NCBI GenBank assembly: GCA_024402695.1
Contig: JAKSTG010000004.1
Location: 1 to 64,000, forward strand
Origin: Treponema sp.
Lineage (GTDB): Bacteria > Spirochaetota > Spirochaetia > Treponematales > Treponemataceae
Reading direction: 5' to 3'
DNA length: 64,000 bases
Shown here piece after piece: positions 24,423 through 32,911 of this stretch (its first letter is position 1; every line of letters begins with the position of its first letter). The position numbers and the translations under genes are program-made. The notes beneath the pieces were generated by a model. The model did no database searches and had not been told where the DNA came from. It saw only the letters and a list, made by a program, of their open reading frames with translations.

Positions 24423-25189
24423 TGGACGGAACTTCTGAGACTAAAATAAGTTCTTCCGTGGAGATTAAACCGGCCGAAAGAATTGATACTTTGAAAACTT
24501 CCGGCTTTAAGGTAATTCAGGAAGAGAAACGTTTTTGTTTCGGGATTGATGCGGTTCTTCTTGCTGATTATGCAAAGACCCGTCGAAATGAAAAGTGCTG
24601 TGACCTGGGAACCGGGACCGGCATTGTTCCAATTCTTCTTTCAGCAAAAAATCCTTCTTTAAAAATCGATGCTCTTGAAATTCAGACTGAGTCTGCAGAT
24701 ATGGCTTTTCGCTCTGTGAAGCTTAACGGTCTTGAAGACCGGATCAACATTGTGGAAGGGGATATAAAAAAAGCTTCCGCTTATTTTGAAAAAAACACTT
24801 ACGATGCAGTTACTTCGAATCCGCCTTACATGATTGCAGAACATGGAGAGGGAAATGGAAATGATGAAAAAACAATCGCCCGTCATGAAGTTCTTTGTAC
24901 CCTTGATGATGTGGTTCGTTCTGCTTCAGAACTTTTGAAAAGTCAGGGCCGCTTTTATATGATCCATAAACCGTTCCGCCTGGCAGAAATTATGACTGTA
25001 ATGATGAAATATAAGCTTGAGCCAAAGCGTATGAGACTTTGTTATCCTTATGTGGATAAGGAGCCGACTATGGTTCTGATAGAAGGGGTAAAGTGCGCGA
25101 AGAGCCGGATTAAGATTGAAACGCCTTTAATTGTTTACGAAAAATCAGGCGGTTATACAAAAGAAGTGCAGGAGATTTACGCCCGCTAG
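24422..25189 (+). CDS. tRNA1(Val) A37 N6-methyltransferase-like (TrmN6/YfiC) protein
   Basis: A 255-residue class I SAM-dependent methyltransferase. The SAM loop is CDLGTGTGIVPILL and the catalytic N6-adenine motif is SNPPYM. It starts FGIDAVLLADYAK and later has KEPTMVLIEGVK, the arrangement of the YfiC/TrmN6 group that methylates A37 of tRNA-Val. Other members of this group methylate rRNA or protein, so the target is likely but not certain. Its ATG shares one base with the stop codon of the MATE gene, indicating translational coupling. Confidence 0.83.
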   Translation: MDGTSETKISSSVEIKPAERIDTLKTSGFKVIQEEKRFCFGIDAVLLADYAKTRRNEKCCDLGTGTGIVPILLSAKNPSLKIDALEIQTESADMAFRSVKLNGLEDRINIVEGDIKKASAYFEKNTYDAVTSNPPYMIAEHGEGNGNDEKTIARHEVLCTLDDVVRSASELLKSQGRFYMIHKPFRLAEIMTVMMKYKLEPKRMRLCYPYVDKEPTMVLIEGVKCAKSRIKIETPLIVYEKSGGYTKEVQEIYAR

Positions 25190-25214
25190 AAATTTTATTG
25201 GGTATAATTTAGTT

Positions 25215-25814
25215 ATGGATTTTGTTGCGATTGATTTTGAAACAGGAACTCAGCATAAGAACAGTGCCATTTCTATTGGCCTTGTAAAATTTGAGGGGAG
25301 TGAGAAAACAGGAACATATTACAGCTTGATAAAACCTCCTGTTCTTTATATAGATCCTTTTAATACTTCTATTCACCATTTGACTTTAGAAGATGTCATT
25401 GATGCTCCAACTTTTGATCAAATTTTTCCAGAGATTCAGGCTTTTGTTGGAAAACTTCCTTTTGTTGCACATAATGCCGGTTTTGATATGGGTGTTCTAA
25501 AAGCAACACTTCAGCATTACAATATTGAAGTTCCCCAGTATAAATATTTCGATTCAGTTCATTTAAGCCGGAAAATTTATCCTGAACTGGAAAGCCATAA
25601 ACTGACTTGTCTTGGTGAATATTTTTCCATTGAATATGATGCTCACAATGCCCTTGCCGATGCCGAAACCTGTGGCAAAGTAATCCTCCAATGCGCAAAA
25701 AGACTGATTCTCCAGAACAAGATTAAAGGGCCTACAAAAGATCTGACAGAGCTGACAGTCCAGAATTTCTTAAAAAGTGCTTCTGTAAAATTGAAGATAG
25801 TTCAACCTGTTTAA
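25215..25814 (+). CDS. DEDDh 3'-5' exonuclease (DnaQ/epsilon-like)
   Basis: A 199-residue exonuclease domain. The DEDDh residues are visible: FVAIDFETG (Asp and Glu), VAHNAGFDMGVL (Asp), and the closing HNALADAETC (His and Asp). It resembles the proofreading domain of DNA polymerase III epsilon but, like other stand-alone versions, could act in repair or RNA turnover instead. The start at 25215 lies 6 bp after a TATAAT box with no ribosome-binding site. An upstream in-frame start would overlap the methyltransferase gene and is unlikely. Confidence 0.88.
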   Translation: MDFVAIDFETGTQHKNSAISIGLVKFEGSEKTGTYYSLIKPPVLYIDPFNTSIHHLTLEDVIDAPTFDQIFPEIQAFVGKLPFVAHNAGFDMGVLKATLQHYNIEVPQYKYFDSVHLSRKIYPELESHKLTCLGEYFSIEYDAHNALADAETCGKVILQCAKRLILQNKIKGPTKDLTELTVQNFLKSASVKLKIVQPV

Positions 25815-25875
25815 GAAGATTTACAAAATATCAAGTTATTGTATACTTTGTATATTATACATTCTGGAGATTTTT

Positions 25876-27549
25876 ATGAAGAAAACTAATGTGTTACAAA
25901 TCCTTTTAGGATTGTCCTTAATTTCTGTTTTTGTTTCCTGTCAGCAGCCTGGTAGTACCCCGGAAAATCAGAAAAAACCGGTAGAAACTATATCTTCTGT
26001 TGACTTGCGAAATTATGATGCCAAAGGAAATATTTTCCGTGCTGCAGACAATAGTGAGTATGAATTCTTTTCAAAAATAACAGACAAGTATGCAAATTTT
26101 TATAGATATGACTCTCCTTCTGGAGAACATATTTATTTTGAGGGAACTGAATGTCCTGAATGGGTTTTAAAGTCAGTTACTATTGAAGATTATGAAGATG
26201 GTATTAGAGTGGTTTATCACAGACCAAAGAATATTGCAGGATTTAGTGATAGATTATTAGGCTCCTTTAATGTTACTTACATAGACGGAAATGGGAATAA
26301 CAGTACATCAACTTCTGCTACTTATGAGCAAATGAATGACTGTTGGGAAGGTGAGGTTTGGAATCCGAGAACACGTGATACATTCAGTGTTGATTATCCT
26401 TTGGTTCTTCCAGGTAAGGAAACTTATATCAATGTGCAGTATGGATATGCTAGTGACAAAAATGATAATCAGTTTTTTCTTAGCTTTAAAGTAATTCCTG
26501 CACATGGTAAAGCTTGTGTAAAAGACCTTCCTGAAAAATTTATCTCTTTAGGTGAATTGGGAGCTGGTAGTGCAGATTTTGTAAAACTTACAGATAATTC
26601 AGATGGTCTGATTTTATCAGTAAAAAATGTTATTCCTCCTGAAGGGAAAAATCTTCGTCGTTCTTACAGTGTTATAGAAGCCGATAGTAATGAAAAATAT
26701 TTTGGAGATAACTGGAATTCTGTTGGTTGGGTAGATGAAGCTGTAGAAAATCGTGAAACAAGTTTTGAAATTGATCTTTTAAAATTTAAAATAGATAATG
26801 AAGAAAATATGGGGCTGTCAAAATCTAAAAATAAACCATATATTTTTTGTGAAACACAGTATTCTTACGAATTGGATGAATATCCTGGAGTAATTTTTAA
26901 AACTCCACTTCTTAAAACTTCCATTATTAAAAGCGAAAAATTATATCAATTCAAAAGCAATGAGGAAGAAATAGATTACCTTACTTCTTATGGTTATATG
27001 AAGGAATTAAATCCTTCTACTTATGAACTACAGTTAAAGATTTTTAATACTGTAAGTAAAATACTTGATTCTGATAAAGATTATACATTTGTAATTACAG
27101 ATGAACGTCCAAATGTGTTTGCAGGTCAGTGGAAGGCATTTAAGAATTTTACCGGTAAAATTACTATGGATTTATCAAAGACAAAGTATAAAGAAATTCC
27201 GAGTTGGGGTTTGTTCAGAAAGATAGATGAAGATCCTGATTGTTTTAAGAATATAGTATCTGTTATTCTTCCTGATGATATTGAAGAAATAGGGGATTGT
27301 GTTTTTAATGGAACTTCAATTACAAGCTTTTGTCTTCCGGAAACTATAACTCGCGTAGGAGCTTGTATTGTTCCAGCTGATGCTTCAGTTGAATTTGCTG
27401 ATAAAGATAACTGGTATTGGTGCTGGGAATCTGATGATGATAAAGCTTGGACTGATAAAATTTATAATAGTCCTAAATGGGAGCTTGCAGATTTAGATGC
27501 TGAGCCTTATACATCAGACTGGAAACGTTACGCAAAAATAATCCGCTAA
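25876..27549 (+). CDS. Large predicted lipoprotein with C-terminal LRR-like segment
   Basis: A 557-residue protein. The signal peptide ends in a lipobox, SVFVSC, so Cys22 or a neighbour would be lipidated. The body is Asp, Glu, Tyr and Ser rich without a recognised domain. Near residues 455-500 the segment IVSVILPDDIEEIGDCVFNG followed by ITSFCLPETITRVG has the leucine-rich-repeat look of BspA-type surface proteins, reduced to about two repeats. The promoter region is AT-rich with a GGAG ribosome-binding site. Codon use is more A/T-rich than neighbouring genes, which hints at a later arrival. Confidence 0.72.
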   Translation: MKKTNVLQILLGLSLISVFVSCQQPGSTPENQKKPVETISSVDLRNYDAKGNIFRAADNSEYEFFSKITDKYANFYRYDSPSGEHIYFEGTECPEWVLKSVTIEDYEDGIRVVYHRPKNIAGFSDRLLGSFNVTYIDGNGNNSTSTSATYEQMNDCWEGEVWNPRTRDTFSVDYPLVLPGKETYINVQYGYASDKNDNQFFLSFKVIPAHGKACVKDLPEKFISLGELGAGSADFVKLTDNSDGLILSVKNVIPPEGKNLRRSYSVIEADSNEKYFGDNWNSVGWVDEAVENRETSFEIDLLKFKIDNEENMGLSKSKNKPYIFCETQYSYELDEYPGVIFKTPLLKTSIIKSEKLYQFKSNEEEIDYLTSYGYMKELNPSTYELQLKIFNTVSKILDSDKDYTFVITDERPNVFAGQWKAFKNFTGKITMDLSKTKYKEIPSWGLFRKIDEDPDCFKNIVSVILPDDIEEIGDCVFNGTSITSFCLPETITRVGACIVPADASVEFADKDNWYWCWESDDDKAWTDKIYNSPKWELADLDAEPYTSDWKRYAKIIR

Positions 27550-27572
27550 AGTAGTTTTCAGCATAATAAAAA

Positions 27573-27618
27573 AAGTCAGCCTTTACGGGAAATTTTCTTC
27601 CCGATTCAAGGCTGACTT
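27573..27618 (-). terminator. Terminator of icd
   Basis: An 11-bp outer stem AAGTCAGCCTT / AAGGCTGACTT and an inner CGGGAA / TTCCCG stem. The A-run to the left gives a T-run on the minus strand, so it works best for icd; it may also stop the convergent lipoprotein transcript. Confidence 0.8.
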
Positions 27619-27628
27619 CTACAAACGG

Positions 27629-27708
27629 ACAATTGTCCATTGTCCATTATCAATTGTCAATTAATTAATACTTACATTGTGCATTGTGAATTATGCATTA
27701 TGAATTAG
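27629..27708. repeat. AT-rich 7-bp tandem repeats
   Basis: Two short arrays of degenerate 7-mers of the form NATTRTS. The first runs AATTGTC, CATTGTC, CATTATC, AATTGTC; the second CATTGTG, CATTGTG, AATTATG, CATTATG. They lie between the lipoprotein and icd terminators and the icd tail remnant. Function is unknown. Confidence 0.7.
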
Positions 27709-27752
27709 CAAGTCTTTCAGCAATAGCGTCAATGTATTCGTCGCAGGCAGAG
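27705..27752 (-). pseudogene. Remnant duplicate of the icd 3' end
   Basis: On the minus strand this stretch encodes [13 protein letters not shown], nearly the same as the true C terminus of icd ([14 protein letters not shown]). The shared ten-residue run [10 protein letters not shown] is encoded with different third bases in seven of its codons or so. Both copies must therefore have been coding for a long time before they came together. It lies directly downstream of the icd stop codon and is not translated now. Confidence 0.75.
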
Positions 27753-27779
27753 CCTGCTTACCTGGATGCTGCGCATCCA
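27749..27779. repeat. Two adjacent hairpins between the icd stop and its remnant copy
   Basis: GCAGGC-AGA-GCCTGC followed within 4 bp by CTGGATGC-TGC-GCATCCAG. These perfect GC-rich hairpins sit exactly at the junction between the active and remnant icd ends and may be an inserted palindromic element. Confidence 0.75.
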
Positions 27780-27781
27780 GC

Positions 27782-28987
27782 CTACATGTTGCTAAGTCTC
27801 TCGGCGATTGCGTCGATATATTCCCAGGAATTTAAAATCTTTTTTGCTGGTGGGTTAGCGATGCGGGCAATGTCGCCGGTCATGTAGCCGTCTTCGATTG
27901 TTCCAAGAGTTGCAGCTTCAAGTTTTTTTGCGAATTCTACCAGTTCTGGAGTTCCGTCCAGTTCACCGCGTTTTGCAAGAGCACCTGTCCAGGCGAAGAT
28001 TGTTGCTACAGGGTTTGTAGAAGTTTTTTCGCCTTTCAGGTAGCGGTAGTAGTGTTTCTGAACTGTTCCGTGTGATGCTTCATATTCGAAGTTTCCGTCT
28101 GGGCTTACAAGTACAGAGGTCATCATGGCAAGTGAACCACAGGCAGAAGCGATCATGTCAGACATAACATCTCCGTCGTAGTTTTTTGTTGCCCACATGA
28201 ATCCGCCTTCAGAACGCATAACGCGAGCTACGGCATCATCGATGAGAGTGTAGAAGTATTCGATTCCGGCAGCTTCAAACTTGGCTTTGAATTCTTCGTC
28301 ATAGATCTTCTGGAAGATAGCTTTGAAGTTTCCGTCGTATGTTTTAGAGATTGTGTCTTTTGCACCGAACCAAACCGAGATTTTGCGGTCCAGAGCGTAT
28401 GTAAGACAGCAGCGGGCAAAGCTTTCAATTGATTTGTCCAGGTTGTGGATTCCCTGAATGATTCCAGGTCCTGGCATGTCTTTAATAAGCTTGCGGATTA
28501 CTGTTCCATCTTCGCCAGTGAATACAAGTTCTGCTTTTCCGGCGCAAGGTGTTTTGATTTCTGTGTTTTTGTAGATGTCACCATAAGCATGGCGTCCAAG
28601 AACGATTGGTTTTTCCCAGCAAGAAACTGTTCCGTGAACATTCTTAACAAAGATTGGCTCGCGGAAAACTGTACCGTCAAGTTCAGCACGGATGATTCCG
28701 TTTGGAGAAGGTGTGAGCTGTTTAAGATTGTATTCTTCTACGCGGGCCTGGTTAGATGTGATAGTTGCACATTTTACACCAACGCCAAGACGTTTGATGG
28801 CTGCAGCACTTTCGTAAGTTACTTTGTCATCTGTATTGTCGCGGTTTTTAAGTCCCAGGTCGTAGTATTCTGTTTTAAGATCTACGAAAGGAAGAATCAG
28901 CTTGTCTTTGATAAGCTGCCAAAGAACGCGTGTCATTTCATCGCCGTCAAGTTCGGCAATGGCGTTTTTCATCTGAATTTTAGCCAT
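27782..28987 (-). CDS. icd: NADP-dependent isocitrate dehydrogenase (eukaryote-like type)
   Basis: A 401-residue isocitrate dehydrogenase that converts isocitrate to 2-oxoglutarate with NADP. The sequence follows the type II subfamily shared with eukaryotes: [34 protein letters not shown], the metal-binding [28 protein letters not shown]-like region (seen in two parts), and [10 protein letters not shown]. The ATG is preceded by AGAGG in an unusual hairpin. A diverged remnant of its last codons follows the stop, which suggests that this allele replaced an earlier one by recombination. No other TCA-cycle gene is nearby; a role in glutamate supply is likely. Confidence 0.95.
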   Translation of the reverse strand: MAKIQMKNAIAELDGDEMTRVLWQLIKDKLILPFVDLKTEYYDLGLKNRDNTDDKVTYESAAAIKRLGVGVKCATITSNQARVEEYNLKQLTPSPNGIIRAELDGTVFREPIFVKNVHGTVSCWEKPIVLGRHAYGDIYKNTEIKTPCAGKAELVFTGEDGTVIRKLIKDMPGPGIIQGIHNLDKSIESFARCCLTYALDRKISVWFGAKDTISKTYDGNFKAIFQKIYDEEFKAKFEAAGIEYFYTLIDDAVARVMRSEGGFMWATKNYDGDVMSDMIASACGSLAMMTSVLVSPDGNFEYEASHGTVQKHYYRYLKGEKTSTNPVATIFAWTGALAKRGELDGTPELVEFAKKLEAATLGTIEDGYMTGDIARIANPPAKKILNSWEYIDAIAERLSNM

Positions 28988-29019
28988 AAAAAAACCTCTG
29001 TATTAGTCTAACAGAGGTT
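28988..29019 (-). terminator. Terminator-like hairpin abutting the icd start codon
   Basis: On the minus strand a perfect 9-bp stem AACCTCTGT / ACAGAGGTT with a 9-nt loop is followed by seven Ts and then immediately the icd ATG. The 3' arm contains the AGAGG ribosome-binding site. It would stop transcripts arriving from the upstream outer-membrane gene. Confidence 0.8.
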
Positions 29020-29048
29020 ATTATATAGAAATAATAGGTGCGTTTCTA
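29020..29048 (-). promoter_or_regulatory. icd promoter overlapping the leader hairpin
   Basis: On the minus strand TAGAAA (29043-29048) and a perfect TATAAT (29020-29025) are separated by 17 bp. The start point should fall near 29013, inside the 5' arm of the hairpin, so transcripts from this promoter could not form the full stem. Confidence 0.55.
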
Positions 29049-29086
29049 TTGGATTTAATACAATTCCCTATAAGGGGATTCCTTTT

Positions 29087-30307
29087 TTAGAAGGCAGTTT
29101 TAAATCCGATGTTGGCCTGAACTGATTTTTTCCATTCTTTTTTGAGAAGGTTTGTTCCGTTCAGGGAAATCATAGAACTGATTTCTCCTTTCAGGAGTTT
29201 TGTGCTCACATAAGGTGTCAGGTATACGTCAAACTGAAGGGCCAGCAGTTCTTCCTGGATATTGCTGAAAGTTTTCAGCGTCAGATTCTTGAAGGATGCT
29301 TCTGCATTGATTCCCCAGTCCAGACCTGAGTTTCTTGTAGAAAGCTTGTCTGTGAACAGGTTTACGTTGATTCCCAGCGGATTGTGAATCAGGAGCAGGG
29401 AAGAGATAGAAGATTCCGGTAAATAGTAGAATGAAACGTGTGTTTTGTTTGTAGTTCCATTAAATCTTGGTTCTACAAGAAGATACAGGTTTTCGAGGGC
29501 GATATCGGCTGTTTTTTTCTTTACATCGAAACTTCCTTTTACTACACCCGCCTGGAGGAAGAGGCTGGCGCTTGTATGGTTGTTTCCGATAAGCATAGTT
29601 GTTCCAGCATGCCAGTTTACTTTTTCAACTGCCAAGATAACATCTTCGTATTTTTTTGTTGCCAGAGGAGTACTGATTCCTGCGGCTACGTCCATTGTGA
29701 AAAATCTTTTTGCTTTTCCGAATCTCAGGTCGGCGTTGAAAACATAGTAATCGGCATCGTCGTGGTTGATGTAAGAGTAGAAACCGGCTGCTGTTTCTGA
29801 ACTGAAACGGAAAATGTCACAGATTCCGATTCCAGACTGAGGGTAGAGCAGGTTTCCTGATGCTCCTTTCCAGGTTTCGGTAACTTTTGAGCTGATTGGT
29901 GAAATTCCGAACTGTCTTTGCAGGAAGATATCACTTCCAATAGGATCATAAGACCCCAGGAAAATGCTGAAATAGTTGTTCAGGGTATCCATTCTCTGGC
30001 GGAAGGTGAAAGAAAGTTCGTCTATCTGAAACAGGGCCTGAGTCTGTCCGAAAGGGGCTGTTTCAAGAAGATTTTCGGTTTCCAGAGAGAAATTCATTCG
30101 AGTCCAGATATTCTGTGTAATATTTGCCTGACCTGTAAAGTAGCTCTGAAGTTCAACATCAGGCTTTTTTGTGTCGTTAATCAGGTCCGGTTTAATGGTA
30201 ATTTTTCCGCCGGTTATACCTGTAACGAACATTTCGGCAAAAAGACTTCCTGAACAGAAGAATAATGCGGCTGAAATTATAGAAACTTTAAGTTTTCCTG
30301 AAAACAT
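29087..30307 (-). CDS. Predicted outer-membrane beta-barrel protein
   Basis: A 406-residue protein with a signal peptide (ISAALFFCSGSLFA) and a long series of amphipathic strands, such as FVTGITGGKITIKP, SLFLQAGVVKGSFDV and THVSFYYLPESSI, ending in IGFKTAF with a terminal phenylalanine. This fits an outer-membrane barrel of the treponemal type; no specific family is recognised. It is divergent from cheA and upstream of icd, from which the terminator-like hairpin probably insulates it. Confidence 0.7.
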   Translation of the reverse strand: MFSGKLKVSIISAALFFCSGSLFAEMFVTGITGGKITIKPDLINDTKKPDVELQSYFTGQANITQNIWTRMNFSLETENLLETAPFGQTQALFQIDELSFTFRQRMDTLNNYFSIFLGSYDPIGSDIFLQRQFGISPISSKVTETWKGASGNLLYPQSGIGICDIFRFSSETAAGFYSYINHDDADYYVFNADLRFGKAKRFFTMDVAAGISTPLATKKYEDVILAVEKVNWHAGTTMLIGNNHTSASLFLQAGVVKGSFDVKKKTADIALENLYLLVEPRFNGTTNKTHVSFYYLPESSISSLLLIHNPLGINVNLFTDKLSTRNSGLDWGINAEASFKNLTLKTFSNIQEELLALQFDVYLTPYVSTKLLKGEISSMISLNGTNLLKKEWKKSVQANIGFKTAF

Positions 30308-30416
30308 GATTTCACCTCATTGGATTATCGGCAGAAAGCATAAAACTCTTTAGAAATATGTAAATAACAGGGGATTAGAGAAAATGGATATATTTGATAT
30401 TTTTACTATAAATTAC

Positions 30417-30444
30417 TTGAAATCTAAAATTTTCAGTATATAAT
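30417..30444 (+). promoter_or_regulatory. Promoter of the chemotaxis operon
   Basis: TTGAAA (30417-30422) and a perfect TATAAT (30439-30444) with 16 bp between. The cheA ATG follows 7 bp after the -10 box and has no Shine-Dalgarno, so the operon mRNA is predicted to start at or next to the AUG. Confidence 0.7.
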
Positions 30445-30451
30445 ATGTTGT

Positions 30452-32896
30452 ATGAGTGATTATCTTGATCCGAATAATGAAGAACTTCTCAAAGATTTTT
30501 TTGCCGAAGCAGAACAGCAGGTAGAACAGCTGGAAAGCAATGTTCTGGTCATTGAAAATGATCCTGCCAATCACGAGGCAATCGATGAGATTTTCCGCGC
30601 TGCACATACTCTTAAGGGTGGTTCAGCTACTGTTGAAATGATGGAACTTTCCACATTTACACATTCTGTCGAAGACGTTCTTGATGAAATCAGATCGGAC
30701 AGACTTGCGGTTGATGAAGATGTTGTTGATCTCCTCCTTACTTCTATTGATGTAATCAAGGCTATGCTTGAATCACGCCGTAACGGAGTAGTTTACGAGG
30801 AAGACACTTCTGAAGTTCTGAATAAACTTCATTCTTATATTCCTGAAAATGGTGGAAAGCAGAAAGCCAAAGCTAAGGCTCCTGCCGGAACCGGACCTTC
30901 CATTAAGAAGACTGCTGAACCTGTTGCTGCTCCTGCTGCACCAGCTGTTCCGGGGCTTGAAGTTCCTCCTATGGAAGAATCTGAATACCGCGAAATGATT
31001 GATTCACTTGAAGCCGGACAGAAGCTTTGGTGTGTTTCAGTAAAATTCGACGAAAGCAATCCGATGAACTCGGTTGGTGGAATTCAGGTTTTCGCCGCAC
31101 TCAAAAATGCAGGCAATGTTCTTAAGACAGTTCCTGATTTTGATGCTCTTTACGAAGACCAGTTCTATGAATGGGTTTATTACTTCATCGGATCTTCAAA
31201 TACAAGTGAAAAACTTGAAGACGTTGCATTCCTTAGTGATGTAACACTTGTTACAGATGCAAGACAGATTACAGAAGAAAACTTTTCTGGAGAACAGACT
31301 AAAACTGCACCAGCACCAGTTGCACCGGCACCTGCCGCTCCTGCTCCAAAAGCAGTTGAACCTGCTCCTGTTGTTGAAGCTGCACCGGCACCTGTTGCCG
31401 CAGAAGAACCTGTTATTGCTGCTGTAAAAGCTGCAGAAAGCGGGGCAAAACCTGTTGCTGCAGAAGACAAGGCAAAAGCCGCTGCACCTGCACAGGCTGG
31501 AGCTGCTGCACAGGGGTCAATCCTCCGCGTAGATTCACGCCGCATCGATTACCTGCTGAACCTGGTTTCAGAAACAGTTATTACAAAAGCTTCTTTCAAC
31601 CAGCTTTCAATGCAGCTTGCAAACGAAAATATCGTATTTGCTTCACTTCAGAACTCTTATAAAGAAAGAATCCGCCGTCTTATGGATCAGCTTCCTGCTT
31701 ATCTGGAAAAAGTACGCAACGGACAGACAGTTTCTGAAGTACGCAAAGAAATGATTAAAGAATACGGTGACCTTGGAACTGTATTCGATGCTTATGACCA
31801 GGATCAGAAAGCTATGTCCGGAAAACTCCGCACATACACACAGACTCTTGGCCGTATCTCTTCAGAACTTCAGGAAGGGGTTATGAAAATCCGAATGGTT
31901 CCAATCAACCAGATTTTCAGCCGTTTCCCTCGCGTAGTTCGCGACCTCCAGCGTGACCTGAACAAGAAGATCCAGCTGGTAATTGAAGGTGAAGATACAG
32001 AACTTGATAAATCAGTTGTAGAAGATCTTCTTGATCCTGTAATGCACTGTGTCCGCAACTCTGTAGACCATGGTATTGAACTTCCTTCAGAACGTATTGC
32101 TGCAGGAAAACCAGAAACAGGAACAGTTCTTCTTAAAGCTTCAAATGAAGGTAACATGATCGTCATTGAAATCAGTGATGACGGTGCCGGAATTGATGTA
32201 AATAAGGTAAAACAGAAGGCCATTGAAAAAGGTTTGATTCATCCAGATAAAGTTCTTTCAGAACAGGATGCATTCAACCTTATTATGGAACCTGGATTCT
32301 CTACTGCAGACCACATTTCAAACATTTCTGGTCGCGGTGTAGGACTTGATGTTGTAAAGACAATGATTGCCAAACTGAACGGTACAATGTCTATTACATC
32401 TGCAAAAGGAAAGGGAACTTCCTTCATTATCCGTCTCCCACTTACTCTTGCTATTATTCAGGGACTTCTGGTTCGCGTTGGAAAAGAAGTTTACTCTATT
32501 CCAATTGCAAACGTTATCGAATCACAGTGTATTCGTCAGAGTGATATCAGCAGAATCGACAACTACGAAACTATGGAAGTTCGTAATGAAGTTATCAGTG
32601 TTCTGCGCCTTTCACGTCTGTTCGGAATAAGAGAAACCCTGGAATCAGACGAATGCTATGTAGTAATAGTTGGTTCTCAGGAAAAGAAGATTGGTGTAAT
32701 GGTTGACGCTTTAATAGGTGAAGAGGATGTAGTTATCAAGCCTTTGCGCGACCAGTTTACCAACTCACCTGGAATTGCCGGTGCTTCAATCCTTGGAGAC
32801 GGTTCAGTTTCATTGATTATCGATGTAAGCCAGCTGCTTGAACTGGGTGTTCGTCAGGAACTTTCAGCTCAGGGTCAGTCGCAGTTTATGGAATAG
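30452..32896 (+). CDS. cheA: Chemotaxis histidine kinase CheA
   Basis: An 814-residue CheA that autophosphorylates and passes phosphate to CheY. Domains in order: HPt with phospho-His52 in AAHTLKGGSATV; a P2-like domain about 175-275 between two Ala/Pro-rich linkers; a long P3 dimerisation domain from about 365; the ATPase with N box HCVRNSVDHGIE, G1 DDGAGID and GRGVGLDVV; and a CheW-like P5 at the end. P3 is longer than in enteric CheA, with a 100-residue helical stretch. It heads a cheA / cheW-cheR-like / cheX / cheY operon characteristic of spirochaetes. It works in receptor arrays at the cell poles. Confidence 0.96.
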   Translation: MSDYLDPNNEELLKDFFAEAEQQVEQLESNVLVIENDPANHEAIDEIFRAAHTLKGGSATVEMMELSTFTHSVEDVLDEIRSDRLAVDEDVVDLLLTSIDVIKAMLESRRNGVVYEEDTSEVLNKLHSYIPENGGKQKAKAKAPAGTGPSIKKTAEPVAAPAAPAVPGLEVPPMEESEYREMIDSLEAGQKLWCVSVKFDESNPMNSVGGIQVFAALKNAGNVLKTVPDFDALYEDQFYEWVYYFIGSSNTSEKLEDVAFLSDVTLVTDARQITEENFSGEQTKTAPAPVAPAPAAPAPKAVEPAPVVEAAPAPVAAEEPVIAAVKAAESGAKPVAAEDKAKAAAPAQAGAAAQGSILRVDSRRIDYLLNLVSETVITKASFNQLSMQLANENIVFASLQNSYKERIRRLMDQLPAYLEKVRNGQTVSEVRKEMIKEYGDLGTVFDAYDQDQKAMSGKLRTYTQTLGRISSELQEGVMKIRMVPINQIFSRFPRVVRDLQRDLNKKIQLVIEGEDTELDKSVVEDLLDPVMHCVRNSVDHGIELPSERIAAGKPETGTVLLKASNEGNMIVIEISDDGAGIDVNKVKQKAIEKGLIHPDKVLSEQDAFNLIMEPGFSTADHISNISGRGVGLDVVKTMIAKLNGTMSITSAKGKGTSFIIRLPLTLAIIQGLLVRVGKEVYSIPIANVIESQCIRQSDISRIDNYETMEVRNEVISVLRLSRLFGIRETLESDECYVVIVGSQEKKIGVMVDALIGEEDVVIKPLRDQFTNSPGIAGASILGDGSVSLIIDVSQLLELGVRQELSAQGQSQFME

Positions 32897-32911
32897 GGAG
32901 CTTAGTTGATT

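Noticed and set aside
27693-27887. A small plus-strand protein opposite the icd end
   Set aside because: It is the antisense of the icd tail, the remnant and the hairpins, with no ribosome-binding site.
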